A stretch of DNA of 64,000 nt from Pectinophora gossypiella (Eukaryota; Arthropoda; Insecta; Lepidoptera; Gelechiidae), in assembly GCF_024362695.1 (NCBI RefSeq), contig NC_065414.1, forward strand, positions 8,697,501-8,761,500. The letters are read 5' to 3'. This document shows positions 46,341 to 56,910 of the stretch, piece by piece. The position numbers and the translations under genes are program-made. The notes beneath the pieces are model-generated. The model ran no database searches and had not been told where the DNA came from. It worked only from the letters and a program-made list of their open reading frames with translations. Within the stretch, counting starts at the first letter, position 1. Every line of letters begins with the position of its first letter.

Positions 46341-48294
46341 GAGAGAAGACCATTCTTCTCAATAACTCGCCTTGTAAATGTTTTATCGAACTTTACCTAT
46401 CACATCAGCCAACGTAACGTTCATGATTTACGAGTTACCAATTTGTTCAAAGGCTCCCAATAGAAACAGGGCAATCAAATACCTTTTGCGTCGACAGAAA
46501 AGTAGGTAATCTATATGACAAATACGAAGGACTGTTCCCTCAGAGCGTGAGATATGGATGTCATTAATTTAAAACAAACTGTTCGTACGACCGACGGAGA
46601 ACATTCCGTAATGGATCTGTGGGCATTGGTGATCGTTTGTCTGATGGATTGGCGACGGTTTCTAGAAATATTAAGGATTTGTTTGAATGAGTTCTGAGGG
46701 AACGTTTTTAGGAATTTTAACGGTACACTTTAGGACACGAAGGAAATTGTACGTGCAGATATGACGTCTTAATACTTACTAACATTTATATAATTTTACC
46801 TTTATTTCAAGAAAAAGAAGGCCTTTGTACTTCCTTTGTATAAGGCGCTCTTTGTATACCTATAAGCAGTATAAGTTTAATGTAGAAAGAAACCAATATA
46901 CCTACTTAAGTTACTAATGTTTCCCCTTTCTTCAATAAAAACCTTTTCTACAGACGTAGTAGTAAGGGGTTATTTATTATTTTATTTATCAATATAACTC
47001 ATTCGTGCGACTGGACTTATTTACGGCTTTCAATCCCAGAATGTATCCATCTTATCAACTTAGGACTCCATTCAAACCGTTCTCGTATTAATACAAACCG
47101 GCCGTTTCTATACATCCCTTCCTCAATCATACAATATCTACACAAACGTGTGTAAAGGGGGACACTTTATACACAAGACCATGAGGCTAAAGTGAAACTG
47201 GAGTTTCTTTAAAAACTTCGCACATGTAGCTACTTTGTCCTGCTCGTCCGTTTTAGTTGGAGTACAAAATAATAGTACTTATCTACTACCTTCTAAGACG
47301 TAGTTTGATTATTTTCCCAACGATTCAATTTCGACTTTTCTTTCAGGAATAGGTTCTTCACACATCTCTATTTTCGTAAATAAATGTTATTTACAAGTTT
47401 ACACAAGTGCTAATCTAAAGGTTCAAAAATGGCTGTACGTTGCCATTTTTGAAACGAAGTCCTCAATCGTAAAGAAAGGATAGGAACTCTGATATTATTT
47501 GCTTAAGTGTTAGGTATTAAAGTTCTTTTTTCATAAGTTTTTATTTATTTAAGGAAAGCCAACAGTTATTAAATACAGAAAGTAGACAAAGAATGTAACA
47601 GTTGAAAACTAATTACAGGTTTACACTGAAAGTCCTAAACTAGTAAATATAGTAATAGTATATCAGAGTTGTGCACAGGCAAAATTAAGATTAACTTTTG
47701 ACTGAGTAATCTCCTCGCCGCTGCAAAACCGGTGTTAAACAAATCATGATCAACTTCCTTACAAAGTTTATTGAAATTATCACTCGCTCGCCACACAAAG
47801 GTGTACCGTCTATAGATTGTTGAGGCCGAAGGGAGAGAAAGGGGTTATGCGCTTTTATACTGCCGGGAACGATCCCAAAGTGGGCTTAACAGTTATACGC
47901 ATTCTCTCCCAGTCCAGCATAGGATCAGCACGTGTCTTCTGCGTTCCGTTTTAGTGAGCGCACCCGTGTTTGCTCCAGTTTCACTATAACTTCATGGCCA
48001 AGTCTTAGTTCTAATCTGATGGATTCCCTTTGTTATTTACAAAGGCAAAACCTTAGAAACTGCTTACGCCGCCGCCGCCGGCCTAATCCAATGAATATGG
48101 ACGCGAAATTATTCATCCGTACTGCTTAGCTTGAATCTGTTACATCTCAGCATGGATCAGAATTAACTCGGTTTTGCGGCGTAATTACTTACTACAGGAG
48201 GCGATTTCGGCTGTTGCGAAGTTATTAGTAGATATAGAGTGATGGGGTAAATTTTATTATCCTCTTCTCCTTTGCTTAAACTTCTAGGCAATTT
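46341..48294. other. intergenic DNA, no gene recognised
   Basis: No supported gene. The open frame over 47932-48129 has no known domain and ends in a GCC-repeat translation. Confidence 0.35.
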
Positions 48295-48545
48295 ATAATA
48301 ATAATATATACATACACATATAAACTCTCGTATATTTCCCACCGGGGTAAGCAGAAAATTCCATTTGCCTCGAAACTGACACACTTCTCTTGCTTTCTCC
48401 ACATTCATCAATCGTTTCATTTACGCACGCGGGTCAGAGTAGATCGTACTGAACCTTTTCTAAGAACATCTCCAATTTGGTCAATGTACGTCCTTCTAGG
48501 TCCTCCTCTGCCAGCCCTACCACCAACCTTCGCTTTATATAAGTA
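48295..48545 (-). pseudogene. truncated LINE C-terminal remnant with (TATG)n-like tail
   Basis: On the minus strand: KAKVGGRAGRGGPRRTYIDQ, then MKRLMNVEKAREVCQFRGKW and the 3' end GAAATATACGAGAGTTTATA. Same family as 25975-26285, with frame changes between the pieces. Confidence 0.65.
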
Positions 48546-48734
48546 CTGCTAATAATATTAAACATATATTTATAACAAAATATAAATACTACGTCTATCT
48601 ATTGGAAAATTAGTCAAGACAGAGCGTTGATGTTTTGTCGTTCTACATGTAAACTACAACGACATGTCAAATCATGCGTTGCGATTCCATATCGATCAGT
48701 ATGTTGAAATGATAGCGTTAACAGCTTCTGAGGT
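48546..48734. other. intergenic DNA
   Basis: No feature seen. Confidence 0.35.
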
Positions 48735-48925
48735 CTAGTGGCTTACAGTGCTGGGATCACGACATGGGACATGCTCTTTGAATCACGGATTATCTCACTT
48801 CGGACAATCTGGTGATTAGGCTGTAATAGGTATACCAAATTAGGAAACACAAAGTAATATTTAATTTTGTGAAATGTACCCATAGGTATTCGAAACCACT
48901 TAACTACTGAACCACGAGGCTGCGC
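48735..48925 (-). repeat. decayed SINE C copy
   Basis: Retains GAATCACGGATTATCTCACT, GACAATCTGGTGATTAGGCT, CACAAAGTAAT and, at the end, CTACTGAACCACGAGGCTG, the inverse of a tRNA-like box A. It is much mutated relative to 35294-35613. Confidence 0.5.
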
Positions 48926-49764
48926 GGAGGCTCTCTCTTATATTACAGGCGAATGCTTGCAGTGAGTAACCTCCTCGTACACACATTTTGCTGTGGTTGT
49001 ATAACAGCATAACTTACTTGTTTCGTCCGGCGTTCTGCTTGCTACTTTCCTATACAGTCAGCAGAATAGAATTTTCCACATTCGTTGTTTGTTTATTCTA
49101 TTTGAAGTATTGCTTAGTGTTCAGTAAAGTTTACAATTATTATTGTGTGCAAAAATATACATTGTAGTCACATTGTAGGTATTTTACGAAATTGGGTAAG
49201 GTTAGGTGTCGTTAACACGGTTAGGTGTAGGTGGAGGTGCCAGTCCTTTTCTATACGTAGTACTATTATGTATTCTATGCCACTACAGAAAGGAAAGTAC
49301 GAGTGAATTTGTAAGCGTACGACTACTATTAGTATTATGTATGTGGAATCGTTTTTAGTGCTTACGTATTTCGTGGCTTTATCCATCACAGAGTAAGTTC
49401 GTGCGCTATTATTCAAACTAGTGCTGTTGAAATATGAGCAGCGGCTAAAATATTCAAGGCTGCGTCCTCGTTCGCTCGGGCAATAGTTTAGAATGATCGC
49501 AGTATGTCTCCATTAAAGTTAGTGGCGTTCTGGCAGGGTATGTGGCCATGCGGCCGTGATCATGGCCGGTGGATTCGCTGATCGCAGAGTGTAACGACTT
49601 GGCTTGAAGCCAGGTGGTCATTGCGACCGCGTGGCCGTCACAAACTATACGCAGCCAGTATTGAATGTGAAGGCAGGAATTTGCAATGCGACCCGGAAGA
49701 CAATAACGGCGCAGGATATTTATCAAACTCATTTTTCTAAAGGAATGAGCGCAGCGGCAAACTA
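48926..49764. other. intergenic DNA; unassigned less AT-rich patch
   Basis: 49450-49740 is less AT-rich than its surroundings and abuts a LINE 3' piece, so may be decayed LINE, but no RT motif is visible. Confidence 0.3.
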
Positions 49765-49850
49765 CTAATGTGAGGCCTCAGCGCTCCCTATTTGACGGGC
49801 AAAATGGTGAACATCGTTCAAGGAAAGTTTACACTAAGTCACATCATTCG
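49765..49850 (+). repeat. jockey-type LINE 3' untranslated fragment
   Basis: TGTGAGGCCTCAGCGCTCCCTATTTG through ACACTAAGTCAC parallels the untranslated end of the element at 27106-27816. Confidence 0.55.
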
Positions 49851-51057
49851 AGGAGCTTCAAATTGTTGACAGATTTCTCAGATGACTCGCTCACTGCCAG
49901 CACGATTGTAATGGCGTGGTAGAGTATGCTCGATGTGCTTTTTAGTTGTCTAAACGAAGTCCGAAGAAGTAAGAAGAAGTTTTCTCTTATAAGTGACATT
50001 GTATGTCTTGTGTTGAGAAATAAATATTCTTTATACCTAAACGAAGTCCAGTAAAATGCGTTTAAATACATTACATATTTTCATAATGTTATTATTATTA
50101 TCTAGAATAACTGTGAATAATTTTACTTCTTTCTATTATTCGGACTGCTGGCGTCCGTATTTTTGCTACGAGTACTTTCCTATCCAGTCAATACGAATTT
50201 CGCCCAAGATAAATTGGGTTTTGACGTGTAAGTGTCCGTAGTTTTTCATGTTTACTTTATTCCTTTTTCTTTTCCCCAAGTGGAAACTGAAAAGTTCAAA
50301 CACGGTTTCTTTTTATTTATTTTCTGTGAATCTTCAGTTTATTAGCAAATTGGATACTGCTTAGGTATATTAACACGCTGCTTCACAGCTGGTGGGTGAT
50401 TCGAATAACTACTCGTATATGCCGTTGAATGTTTGCCGGTAGATCTTTGATATTTCGTGTGTTTAAGCAGTAAGTACGTGGTATAAATAAAATATAAATA
50501 ACTGGAGTCTGAAAGCAAATAGGTGTAGGTATGGTATGAGGAGGAATATTCGTACACGAAACCTGACATATCAAATATGAAATAGGACTATCTAGTTACT
50601 CACTTGTCGTCTGCCAAAGAAGACTAGGCTAAATGACAATAATATGAATTAGAAATAGTTTTTTTTTTGTATTTTAACGTATTTTACTCGTAGATCCGAA
50701 TGAATGCTAAAGAAGCAAGCACAATTTCTGCCGATTGTGCGAAGTCAAGCTATGTGCAGTAAAATAGTAGTATGAGTGCATACACGGTAGGCCGTAAAAG
50801 AACGAAATTGGGCAGTAAGTTAGCAGTCGGTTTGTGCAGTTTGGCGATTAGCCAGCGGCATATTGCATCTCTTTAGCCGCATATGGACACGGGACTTGCA
50901 TACGTTGCGCTGAATTGAGATCGTGTTATGTCTAACACCACTCATTGGCCATTGCTTGCATTGATATCAGATGTTTGTTTTACAATTAAGGTACCTGCCT
51001 TTGTATTTTAAAATGAGAACAACAGTTTTATATCTATTGGAAATTAGAAGTTTGTGC
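49851..51057. other. intergenic DNA, no gene recognised
   Basis: No supported feature. Confidence 0.35.
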
Positions 51058-51135
51058 GACATACATACATAAGATCACGCCTATTTCCCGTTAGGGTAGG
51101 CAGAGGCCACCAACTTTCGCTTCTTCCACTCTCAT
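51058..51135 (-). repeat. LINE or SINE tail fragment
   Basis: (CATA)n, then AGATCACGCCTATTTCCCGT and GGTAGGCAGAGGCCACC. Matches 20770-20870. Confidence 0.5.
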
Positions 51136-51239
51136 CGAAGACTTCATGTATGCTGGCCGATTTAGAGTACTCATGACTTGCGCTTTCTTTTAAATATCCT
51201 AAATCTGATAACGATATGTACGCCTTACTGTTTTTCGAG

Positions 51240-51545
51240 GGAAAATGCCTACTGCATACCTTCCCGCCGCGGAGGCAGCGACAGGGTTATGTCGGGCTCA
51301 CACCGACAAAAACCCCCCAACGTCCGTATCACCGCAGTTATGCCAAGCTGCGGGGACAAGCTGCTTCAGCCGGCAACGATAGATCACTCACCACATCAGC
51401 CCGGAGTTCTATGCGCTGCTTCGCTCAGGCTGGGCACACCTCCAGCGAGTGCTGGGCCGTTTCCTCGAGGCAGTTGTCATAGTCGTGATATATCGCGAAT
51501 GGTTCCCTCCAGATACGGGCGGTATGTACGCCTAGGTATTCCTCT
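51240..51545 (-). pseudogene. R1-like LINE C-terminal remnant
   Basis: The minus strand reads DNCLEETAQHSLEVCPA, a stop, then AKQRIELRADVVSDLSLPA. This matches the pattern CxxxxETAxHTLxxCPAW..R..L...GxDLSLPA at the C-terminus of R1-clade LINEs. At least one internal stop shows decay. Confidence 0.6.
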
Positions 51546-51579
51546 TCCAACCTTTCCACTTACACTTGTATCATAAGTC

Positions 51580-52690
51580 TTTCAAGAATAAGCCTGGATC
51601 GAAATCAAAATATCAATTATATTAAAACCAACATTGCTAAGTACCTAGGTAAACTTATTAAAAAGTATTTTCTTCCAGCAGATATAAGACGTGATAATAT
51701 TCATCTTGATTTTAAATACGTACCTATCTTTTTCAATGAATCTCCTGGAAAAATAATTAATCCAATCTGAATAACCTGGGACTAGTTACTAAAGAGAGAA
51801 GATTAAAATGTTCCATAAGATCTGGAGTTTCTAGACTAATTATTTTTACTTAGCTGCTGTCTCTATGATATTGGTCGGAGGTCTCTGTTGCGCTACTACA
51901 TTACAGGATAGGTTGTCGATTATTATTCATTTTTATTTCTGGAAGTATATAATTTAGTTAATAATTTAATATTTTTTTGCCCTACAAGTTACTAATTTAT
52001 CAGTAACACCGAGTTATTAATTCATAATATTCCTCCAGATAATAATTCTGCAATCGAATTATGTAAGTACTTAGAAAGAATGACCATTTACAGGGATCTC
52101 AGACCGGCTAGACAATCTAATTGTTGGTGATAGTCGAGTGAAAGTGCTCAGTATTAATTTAACTGAATATACGTACTTGGTACGTAGATAGTCGTAAAGT
52201 TTTTGTGTAGATGGTAGTTTAGCGAAGTACCTACGTAGTCGCTATCGCCAACTTGTATGCTATCAAGTTGCACATAAAGTTAGAAAAATATAGTCGGAGT
52301 AAACGGACGGAGAAAATATTTTCTGGTTTATTTTTTGTTCTTTGAAAGATAAGATAAAAAAGACAGTTCAATTTTTATCGCCCTACTAATATATTCGGTG
52401 AGGTCTTTTTGCGTTGATGGTTGTTGGTGGAAGCGCATAGATACTTGAGTCTTTATTTACCAAAATTTTATATTTTCTATCGTTTCGAACAATAAATTAA
52501 ATAAGTTTTGAAGCATGGTTCTCTAGTATGTAGTACCTAAGAAAAAAACTTTGCTTGCTCCCGCTTGGTATCGCGACTAAGTATTAATTTTACTTGTGAC
52601 CATCGAGGCCCGAAGGGCCGAGAGGCGGCGGTGAAGACCTTTTAAGGTCACAGATTTTGAAGGTTTATTAACAGTAGTGTAATGAATGTT
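51580..52690. other. intergenic DNA with a short palindromic repeat
   Basis: At 52593-52655, TTGTGACC..CGAGGCCCGAAGGGCCGAG..AAGGTCACAG forms nested inverted repeats. No gene. Confidence 0.35.
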
Positions 52691-52694
52691 CGGC

Positions 52695-52910
52695 ATCATG
52701 ATATTTGGGACAAAATGTATTTCGGCCAACCCTAACTTCGGAAAATAGTTTTTCCCACAAATGAAACGTCGGAGTAACGAAAAGAACGAATTGTTATTAA
52801 GTCAAACGAAACTTAGGCAAACGTGATTTCAGCGAAGTGAAAAAAACCGAAACGAAAATAGTCGAAAAGTTTTCTGTTTAATGAAATTCGGCAGAAAAAA
52901 CCATCAAACT
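52695..52910. repeat. degenerate minisatellite (TTCGGC-type units)
   Basis: Loose repeats of the kind AnnTTCGGCnAA: ATTTCGGCCAA, ACTTCGGAAAA, ACTTAGGCAAA, TTTCAGCGAA and AATTCGGCAGAA, alternating with ACGAAA. Non-coding and strongly diverged. Confidence 0.4.
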
Positions 52911-53409
52911 TAAGATACAAGTATTATCAAGTATTATTATAAACCAATAATATTTTTTGCATGCCAATATTTGCTTTATTTAGACCTCATAAAATGTCGC
53001 ACATAGTATGTTTTATATGACCATGTGCATATTTTTTCTCACCCCATTTAATTTTATAAACGACCTCCTTGTATAATTTATATAAGCCTATTTTCTATAT
53101 TTTATCCGCCGTCAAGTTGTCGCCTAACAATAAATTTAGGTGCTACACAAAAAAATCGCTGCCAATTTAAATTTAAATAAAGCTTATAACTTAATATAAA
53201 GCTGCCACTTTATGCTTAAAAGGCTACTTCACTGTAGCTGCCAACCTATTATTTTTGCTACCCATTTTAATTATTTTTAAAACCCTAAATCACATTAGTT
53301 TGTCGCCGCGTTAAATACATGCCTTAATATAATATTATTTCATTATAGGTATTAATACTTGTAATCTCAGTTGCCGTTCCTTCCCTCTTGCTTATAAGAA
53401 CATAATATT
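52911..53409. other. AT-rich DNA left of the DIRS element
   Basis: Short GCTGCCA/GTCGCC words recur at 53105-53310 (TCGCTGCCAATTT, AAGCTGCCACTT, TAGCTGCCAACC), perhaps a decayed repeat. No gene. Confidence 0.35.
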
Positions 53410-53599
53410 AATTATGTTTCACAGCTTCATTCTTTGCGATTTATTATTAACGTGTTGTAGTAGTGTTTCTACGCATCAGTCTTGCACGGTATTCAGAGAC
53501 TTTATTTTATTATTTTTGTAGGGTAGACGAAAAAATACCAGTCGCATACTACCTACCGGCCGCCACACTACCGGTATTGGTACCGACCGAGCTTCATTC
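53410..53599 (+). repeat. DIRS left terminal repeat
   Basis: 53421-53599 pairs with 58177-58355, starting ACAGCTTCATTC and ending GAGCTTCATTC. The two copies differ mainly by TTT versus GAA at 53433-53435. The outermost 51 bp (53410-53460) are copied inverted at 57976-58026. As the 5' end it should include the promoter; no TATA box was identified. Confidence 0.93.
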
Positions 53600-53708
53600 C
53601 GTGTTTCCGTGCTCAAGTCTTCGCACGTGTTGTTTCGTATTGAAAAATACTTAGTGAATATATATTTTTTTTATAGCTCAAGTTTGCTTATTTTCCATTC
53701 TATCAACG

Positions 53709-55027
53709 ATGGGAAAGAAGAGAAAACATGCAGATAGTGATGAAGATTATATTAGGCGAAAAATACGACGGTTGGAAGAAAAATTGATAAACAAAGCAAA
53801 ACGTAACCGCGTTATTTACTCCTCAGACGACGATTTAAGCAGTAAGTACCCATAAATATTAAATAGTCTGCTATGATTTTGACCAGTGAATCACTCTTTA
53901 GCGATGTGAGTTTCCGATTTAAAGGTTATCTCTGTCGTGACAGTTAATAAAAAGCGTTGTGGGCCTCCGCCTTACAGGTTGTTCCCTTCGTAAACAAAAA
54001 ACATTAACATGACCGCGTGTCCACCACAGGTCAGTCTTCAGATTCGCCGCCGCCAATGGAGGCAGAGTGCGAATCCCCGTTACCAGTGATTGTGCACGCG
54101 CCTGCGTCTCCTCCGTCCCAGCCGGAGTCGCCGCCGCCGCCAGACTCGCCGCCGCCGCCGCCGCCGTCACCGCTCCTGCCGCCGCCGAAGCCGCCGTTAC
54201 CACCTCCGACAGCATCGATAATAGCAGATCATAATGCGACCGCAGAAACAATCGTTGCAGAAGAACTCGAAGGAGATATTTTACAACTTCTCGGTGACGC
54301 ACCTAGATGTGAAACTGCTCTGGGGCCACCAATTCACAAAGATGTAGCGAGTAGATGGCAAGAGATACTCGTTAAAGGTCTGCTTAAAGACACTAAAGAA
54401 AAATTGCTGGAAGAATATCTGGTTCCTAGCAACTGCAATTTGTTAATAGCACCTAACCTCAACCCTGAGGCAAAGGCAGCCCTTTCCGATCCGTTGGTGA
54501 AAAGAGACACTTTTCTAATGCAAAAACAAAAACAAATTGGTATAGCCCTGTCCGCCTTGGCTTCGGCTACATCTCTGATTCTCTCCAACGAAACATCCAA
54601 GCAAAAGTTACTCAAACCGATTAGTGACGCTTGCCGCATCTTATGCGACAATCATTTTATGGAGACAAAATCCCGAAGAAATATGGTTATCTCTTCAACC
54701 AACATGCAACTTAAGGACACTTTAATGGAATCGGTCAGAGATCAATCTTGGTTATTTGGCGAAAATATATCTGAAAAAGTAAAAGCTGCAAAATCAATAC
54801 AAAGATCCGGGGACGATTTGAAAAATCAACCGAAACAAACTCCTAAAAATAGCAGAGGTCGTTTAAACTTCAAGCCCCAGCACCGCAAAGTAGACCACAA
54901 GCCAGCGAGCAGCAGCGACAGCGGCCGCGGCCGCCCGCACCAGGCAGCGGCGCGGGGCTCAGCGCGCGGCGCGCATCACCGGCCCGGCCAGCGCTCGCCG
55001 CCACCGCGTCGCTCTTACCACAAGTAA
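53709..55027 (+). CDS. DIRS ORF1, gag-like protein (probable two-exon gene)
   Basis: The structural protein that should package element RNA. Likely exons: 53709-53841 (44 codons plus one base) and 54030-55027. They join across a 188-bp intron that starts GTAAGT and ends ACCACAG; the split codon (A+GT) puts the Ser-rich start in phase with the long frame. Without splicing, exon 1 ends at a stop ten bases past the donor, and the long frame lacks an ATG before residues PPPMEAE. Exon 1 encodes a basic, nuclear-signal-like start (MGKKRKH, IRRKIRRLEEK). Exon 2 has a Pro-rich, CCG-codon tract (about 54108-54205), a helical central domain (VASRWQEILVKGLLKDTKEK and KQKQIGIALSALASATSLIL), and a basic Arg/Gly/His-rich tail (RGRPHQAAARGSARG) suited to nucleic-acid binding. 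No CCHC knuckle is present. The splice is inferred, not shown. Confidence 0.8.
53842..54029 (+). other. predicted intron in DIRS ORF1, 188 bp
   Basis: Donor GTAAGT (53842-53847) and acceptor ACCACAG (54023-54029). It resolves a frame change between the two gag segments. The polypyrimidine tract is weak, which is the main reason for doubt. An intron in a retrotransposon must persist in full-length genomic RNA, so splicing would be partial. Confidence 0.6.
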
Positions 55028-56910
55028 ACTGTGAGGTAGGTTTCGCTGGCAGACTTCAGCACTTTAAACGTAATTGGTCTGATATAACTACAGACCCTAC
55101 AATATTATCATGGATACGAGGCTACAAAATACCCTTTACAAGTATACCAAACTGTACTGATAGCCCTAATTGTTTACCGAAAAACCATCAAGAACATACC
55201 GATTTTATGGATTCTATAAATAAGTTATTAGAAGCTAATGCTATATCTCGATGTGAACCTGTACCAGGACAATTTATTTCAAAAGTATTTCTAGTACCTA
55301 AGCCAAATGGTGAAAAAAGATTTATATTAAATTTAAAGTCCCTAAATAAATTCATTGAAACCAAACATTTTAAAATGGAGGACTATCGCACTGCCTCTAA
55401 ATTAGTAAACAAAAATTATCACATGTCGTCAATAGATTTAAAGGATGCATATTTTTTGGTTGCGATAGATAAATCACATAGGAAATATTTACGATTTCAA
55501 TATAATAGTATTTTGTATGAATTTAATTGTTTACCATTCGGTTTATGCACTGCACCGTATGTTTTTACAAAGTTACTAAAACCCGTGGCCCAATGCTTAC
55601 GTTTACAACATTTTATGTCGGTTATTTATTTAGACGATATTCTTTGTATAGGTAAAACATTTTCAGAATGTAAGACTAATGTCTCTGAAACTATACAATT
55701 ATTAGAAAGCTTGGGATTTGTTATAAACACTAAGAAGAGTTGCTTGGTTCCCAATACTAAATGCAAATTTTTAGGTTTCGTCTTTAATACTAAAGATATG
55801 ACTCTTACTTTGCCAATAGAAAAGAAAACAAAAATTAAGGAACGTATAGTTTATTTTCTGACAGATATACACAGATGTAAATTACGAAACTTCGCAAGAC
55901 TTCTTGGCTTGCTTATTTCCGCTTGCCCCGCAATTAAATATTCGTACCTTTACACAAAAGAATTTGAAAGTTATAAATATCGATGCTTAATTAAAAATCC
56001 TTCCTATGAACAAATTATTTCTTTACCTGAATGGCTAAAAGCTGATTTGTTTTGGTGGTTAGACCACATTGATTCGGGTTATACACCGCTAGGTTCTAAT
56101 AGTTACCATCTAGAAATATTTACTGACGCATCTCAATCTGGCTGGGGAGCTTTCAGCAATGGTGAAGAATGCTTTGGACATTGGAAAAGTGATGAGTCAG
56201 ATTTGCATATAAATGAACTGGAACTGAAAGCAGCTTTTCTAGGTCTCAAATGTTTCGCAAAAGAATTATATAACGTATCAATTTTATTACGTATTGATAA
56301 CGTCACTGCAATTTCATGTCTTAATAGAATGGGTAGTATTCAGTACAGGCACTTGAATAAAATTACTAGATCATTCTGGGAATGGTGTGAACAGCGTAGA
56401 ATAACTGTCTTCGCGTCATATATAAACACAAAAGATAACAGTAACGCTGATCTTTTATCTCGCAAACGATTTCAAGATACCGAATGGGAATTAAACGACA
56501 ATGCGTTTAAAGAAATAGTTGATCGATTAGGTTGTCCTCAGATAGATTTGTTTGCTAGTAGATGCAATGCCAAGTGTCCTGTTTATGTAACTTGGAAAAT
56601 GGATCCTGAAGCAAAAGCAATAGATGCGTTCACTATATCGTGGCAAGGCATTTATTTCTACGCGTTTCCACCATTCGCTCTACTTACTAAGATACTTCAA
56701 AAGATTATTGATGATAAGGCAGAAGGTATTGTTGTGGCACCATATTGGCCTACCCAGCCCTGGTATCCGTTGTTTCAAAAATTGATGATTTCCGTTGCCG
56801 TAGTTTTTGAACCTAACATTGACCTATTGAAATCTCCTTTCAGGAACACACACCAGCTCCACAAAACCCTAAAATTGGTTGCCGCGAAGCTTTCCGGCAA
56901 ACATTATTAA
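54853..56910 (+). CDS. DIRS ORF2: reverse transcriptase, RNase H and C-terminal domain
   Basis: Copies element RNA to DNA and removes the RNA strand. The frame is open from 54853, overlapping ORF1 by 175 bases in the -1 frame. The first ATG (55207) is too late: GFAGRLQHFKRNW and WIRGYKIPF, conserved before the RT in this group, lie upstream of it. Counting from that Met: RT motifs SSIDLKDAY (D77), LPFGLCTAP (109-117) and the active-site YLDD (141-144), with KFLGF (187-191). RNase H residues are D307 (FTDAS), E337 (INELEL), D364 (RIDN) and D415 (SNADLLSR). Residues 430-567 (PQIDLFASR, YAFPPF, APYWPTQPWYP) form the C-terminal domain of DIRS polymerases, related to adenine methyltransferases in some reports. 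All catalytic positions are intact. Translation probably uses -1 frameshifting at 54862-54868. Confidence 0.93.
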   Translation, partial: QRSFKLQAPAPQSRPQASEQQRQRPRPPAPGSGAGLSARRASPARPALAATASLLPQVNCEVGFAGRLQHFKRNWSDITTDPTILSWIRGYKIPFTSIPNCTDSPNCLPKNHQEHTDFMDSINKLLEANAISRCEPVPGQFISKVFLVPKPNGEKRFILNLKSLNKFIETKHFKMEDYRTASKLVNKNYHMSSIDLKDAYFLVAIDKSHRKYLRFQYNSILYEFNCLPFGLCTAPYVFTKLLKPVAQCLRLQHFMSVIYLDDILCIGKTFSECKTNVSETIQLLESLGFVINTKKSCLVPNTKCKFLGFVFNTKDMTLTLPIEKKTKIKERIVYFLTDIHRCKLRNFARLLGLLISACPAIKYSYLYTKEFESYKYRCLIKNPSYEQIISLPEWLKADLFWWLDHIDSGYTPLGSNSYHLEIFTDASQSGWGAFSNGEECFGHWKSDESDLHINELELKAAFLGLKCFAKELYNVSILLRIDNVTAISCLNRMGSIQYRHLNKITRSFWEWCEQRRITVFASYINTKDNSNADLLSRKRFQDTEWELNDNAFKEIVDRLGCPQIDLFASRCNAKCPVYVTWKMDPEAKAIDAFTISWQGIYFYAFPPFALLTKILQKIIDDKAEGIVVAPYWPTQPWYPLFQKLMISVAVVFEPNIDLLKSPFRNTHQLHKTLKLVAAKLSGKHY
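54862..54868 (+). promoter_or_regulatory. candidate -1 ribosomal frameshift site (T TTA AAC)
   Basis: In ORF1 phase the codons are CGT TTA AAC, so the heptamer has the canonical X XXY YYZ spacing. A -1 slip enters the ORF2 frame, which opens just nine bases upstream after its last stop (TAG, 54850-54852) and stays open to 56910. The following 150 bases are GC-rich with self-complementary GCGGCCGC blocks (54920-54935) that could form structure. The heptamer type is one of the most efficient known. Confidence 0.65.

Noticed and set aside
53919..54302. Minus-strand Ala-rich frame
   Set aside because: Antisense of the proline-rich CCG-repeat tract of the DIRS gag gene.
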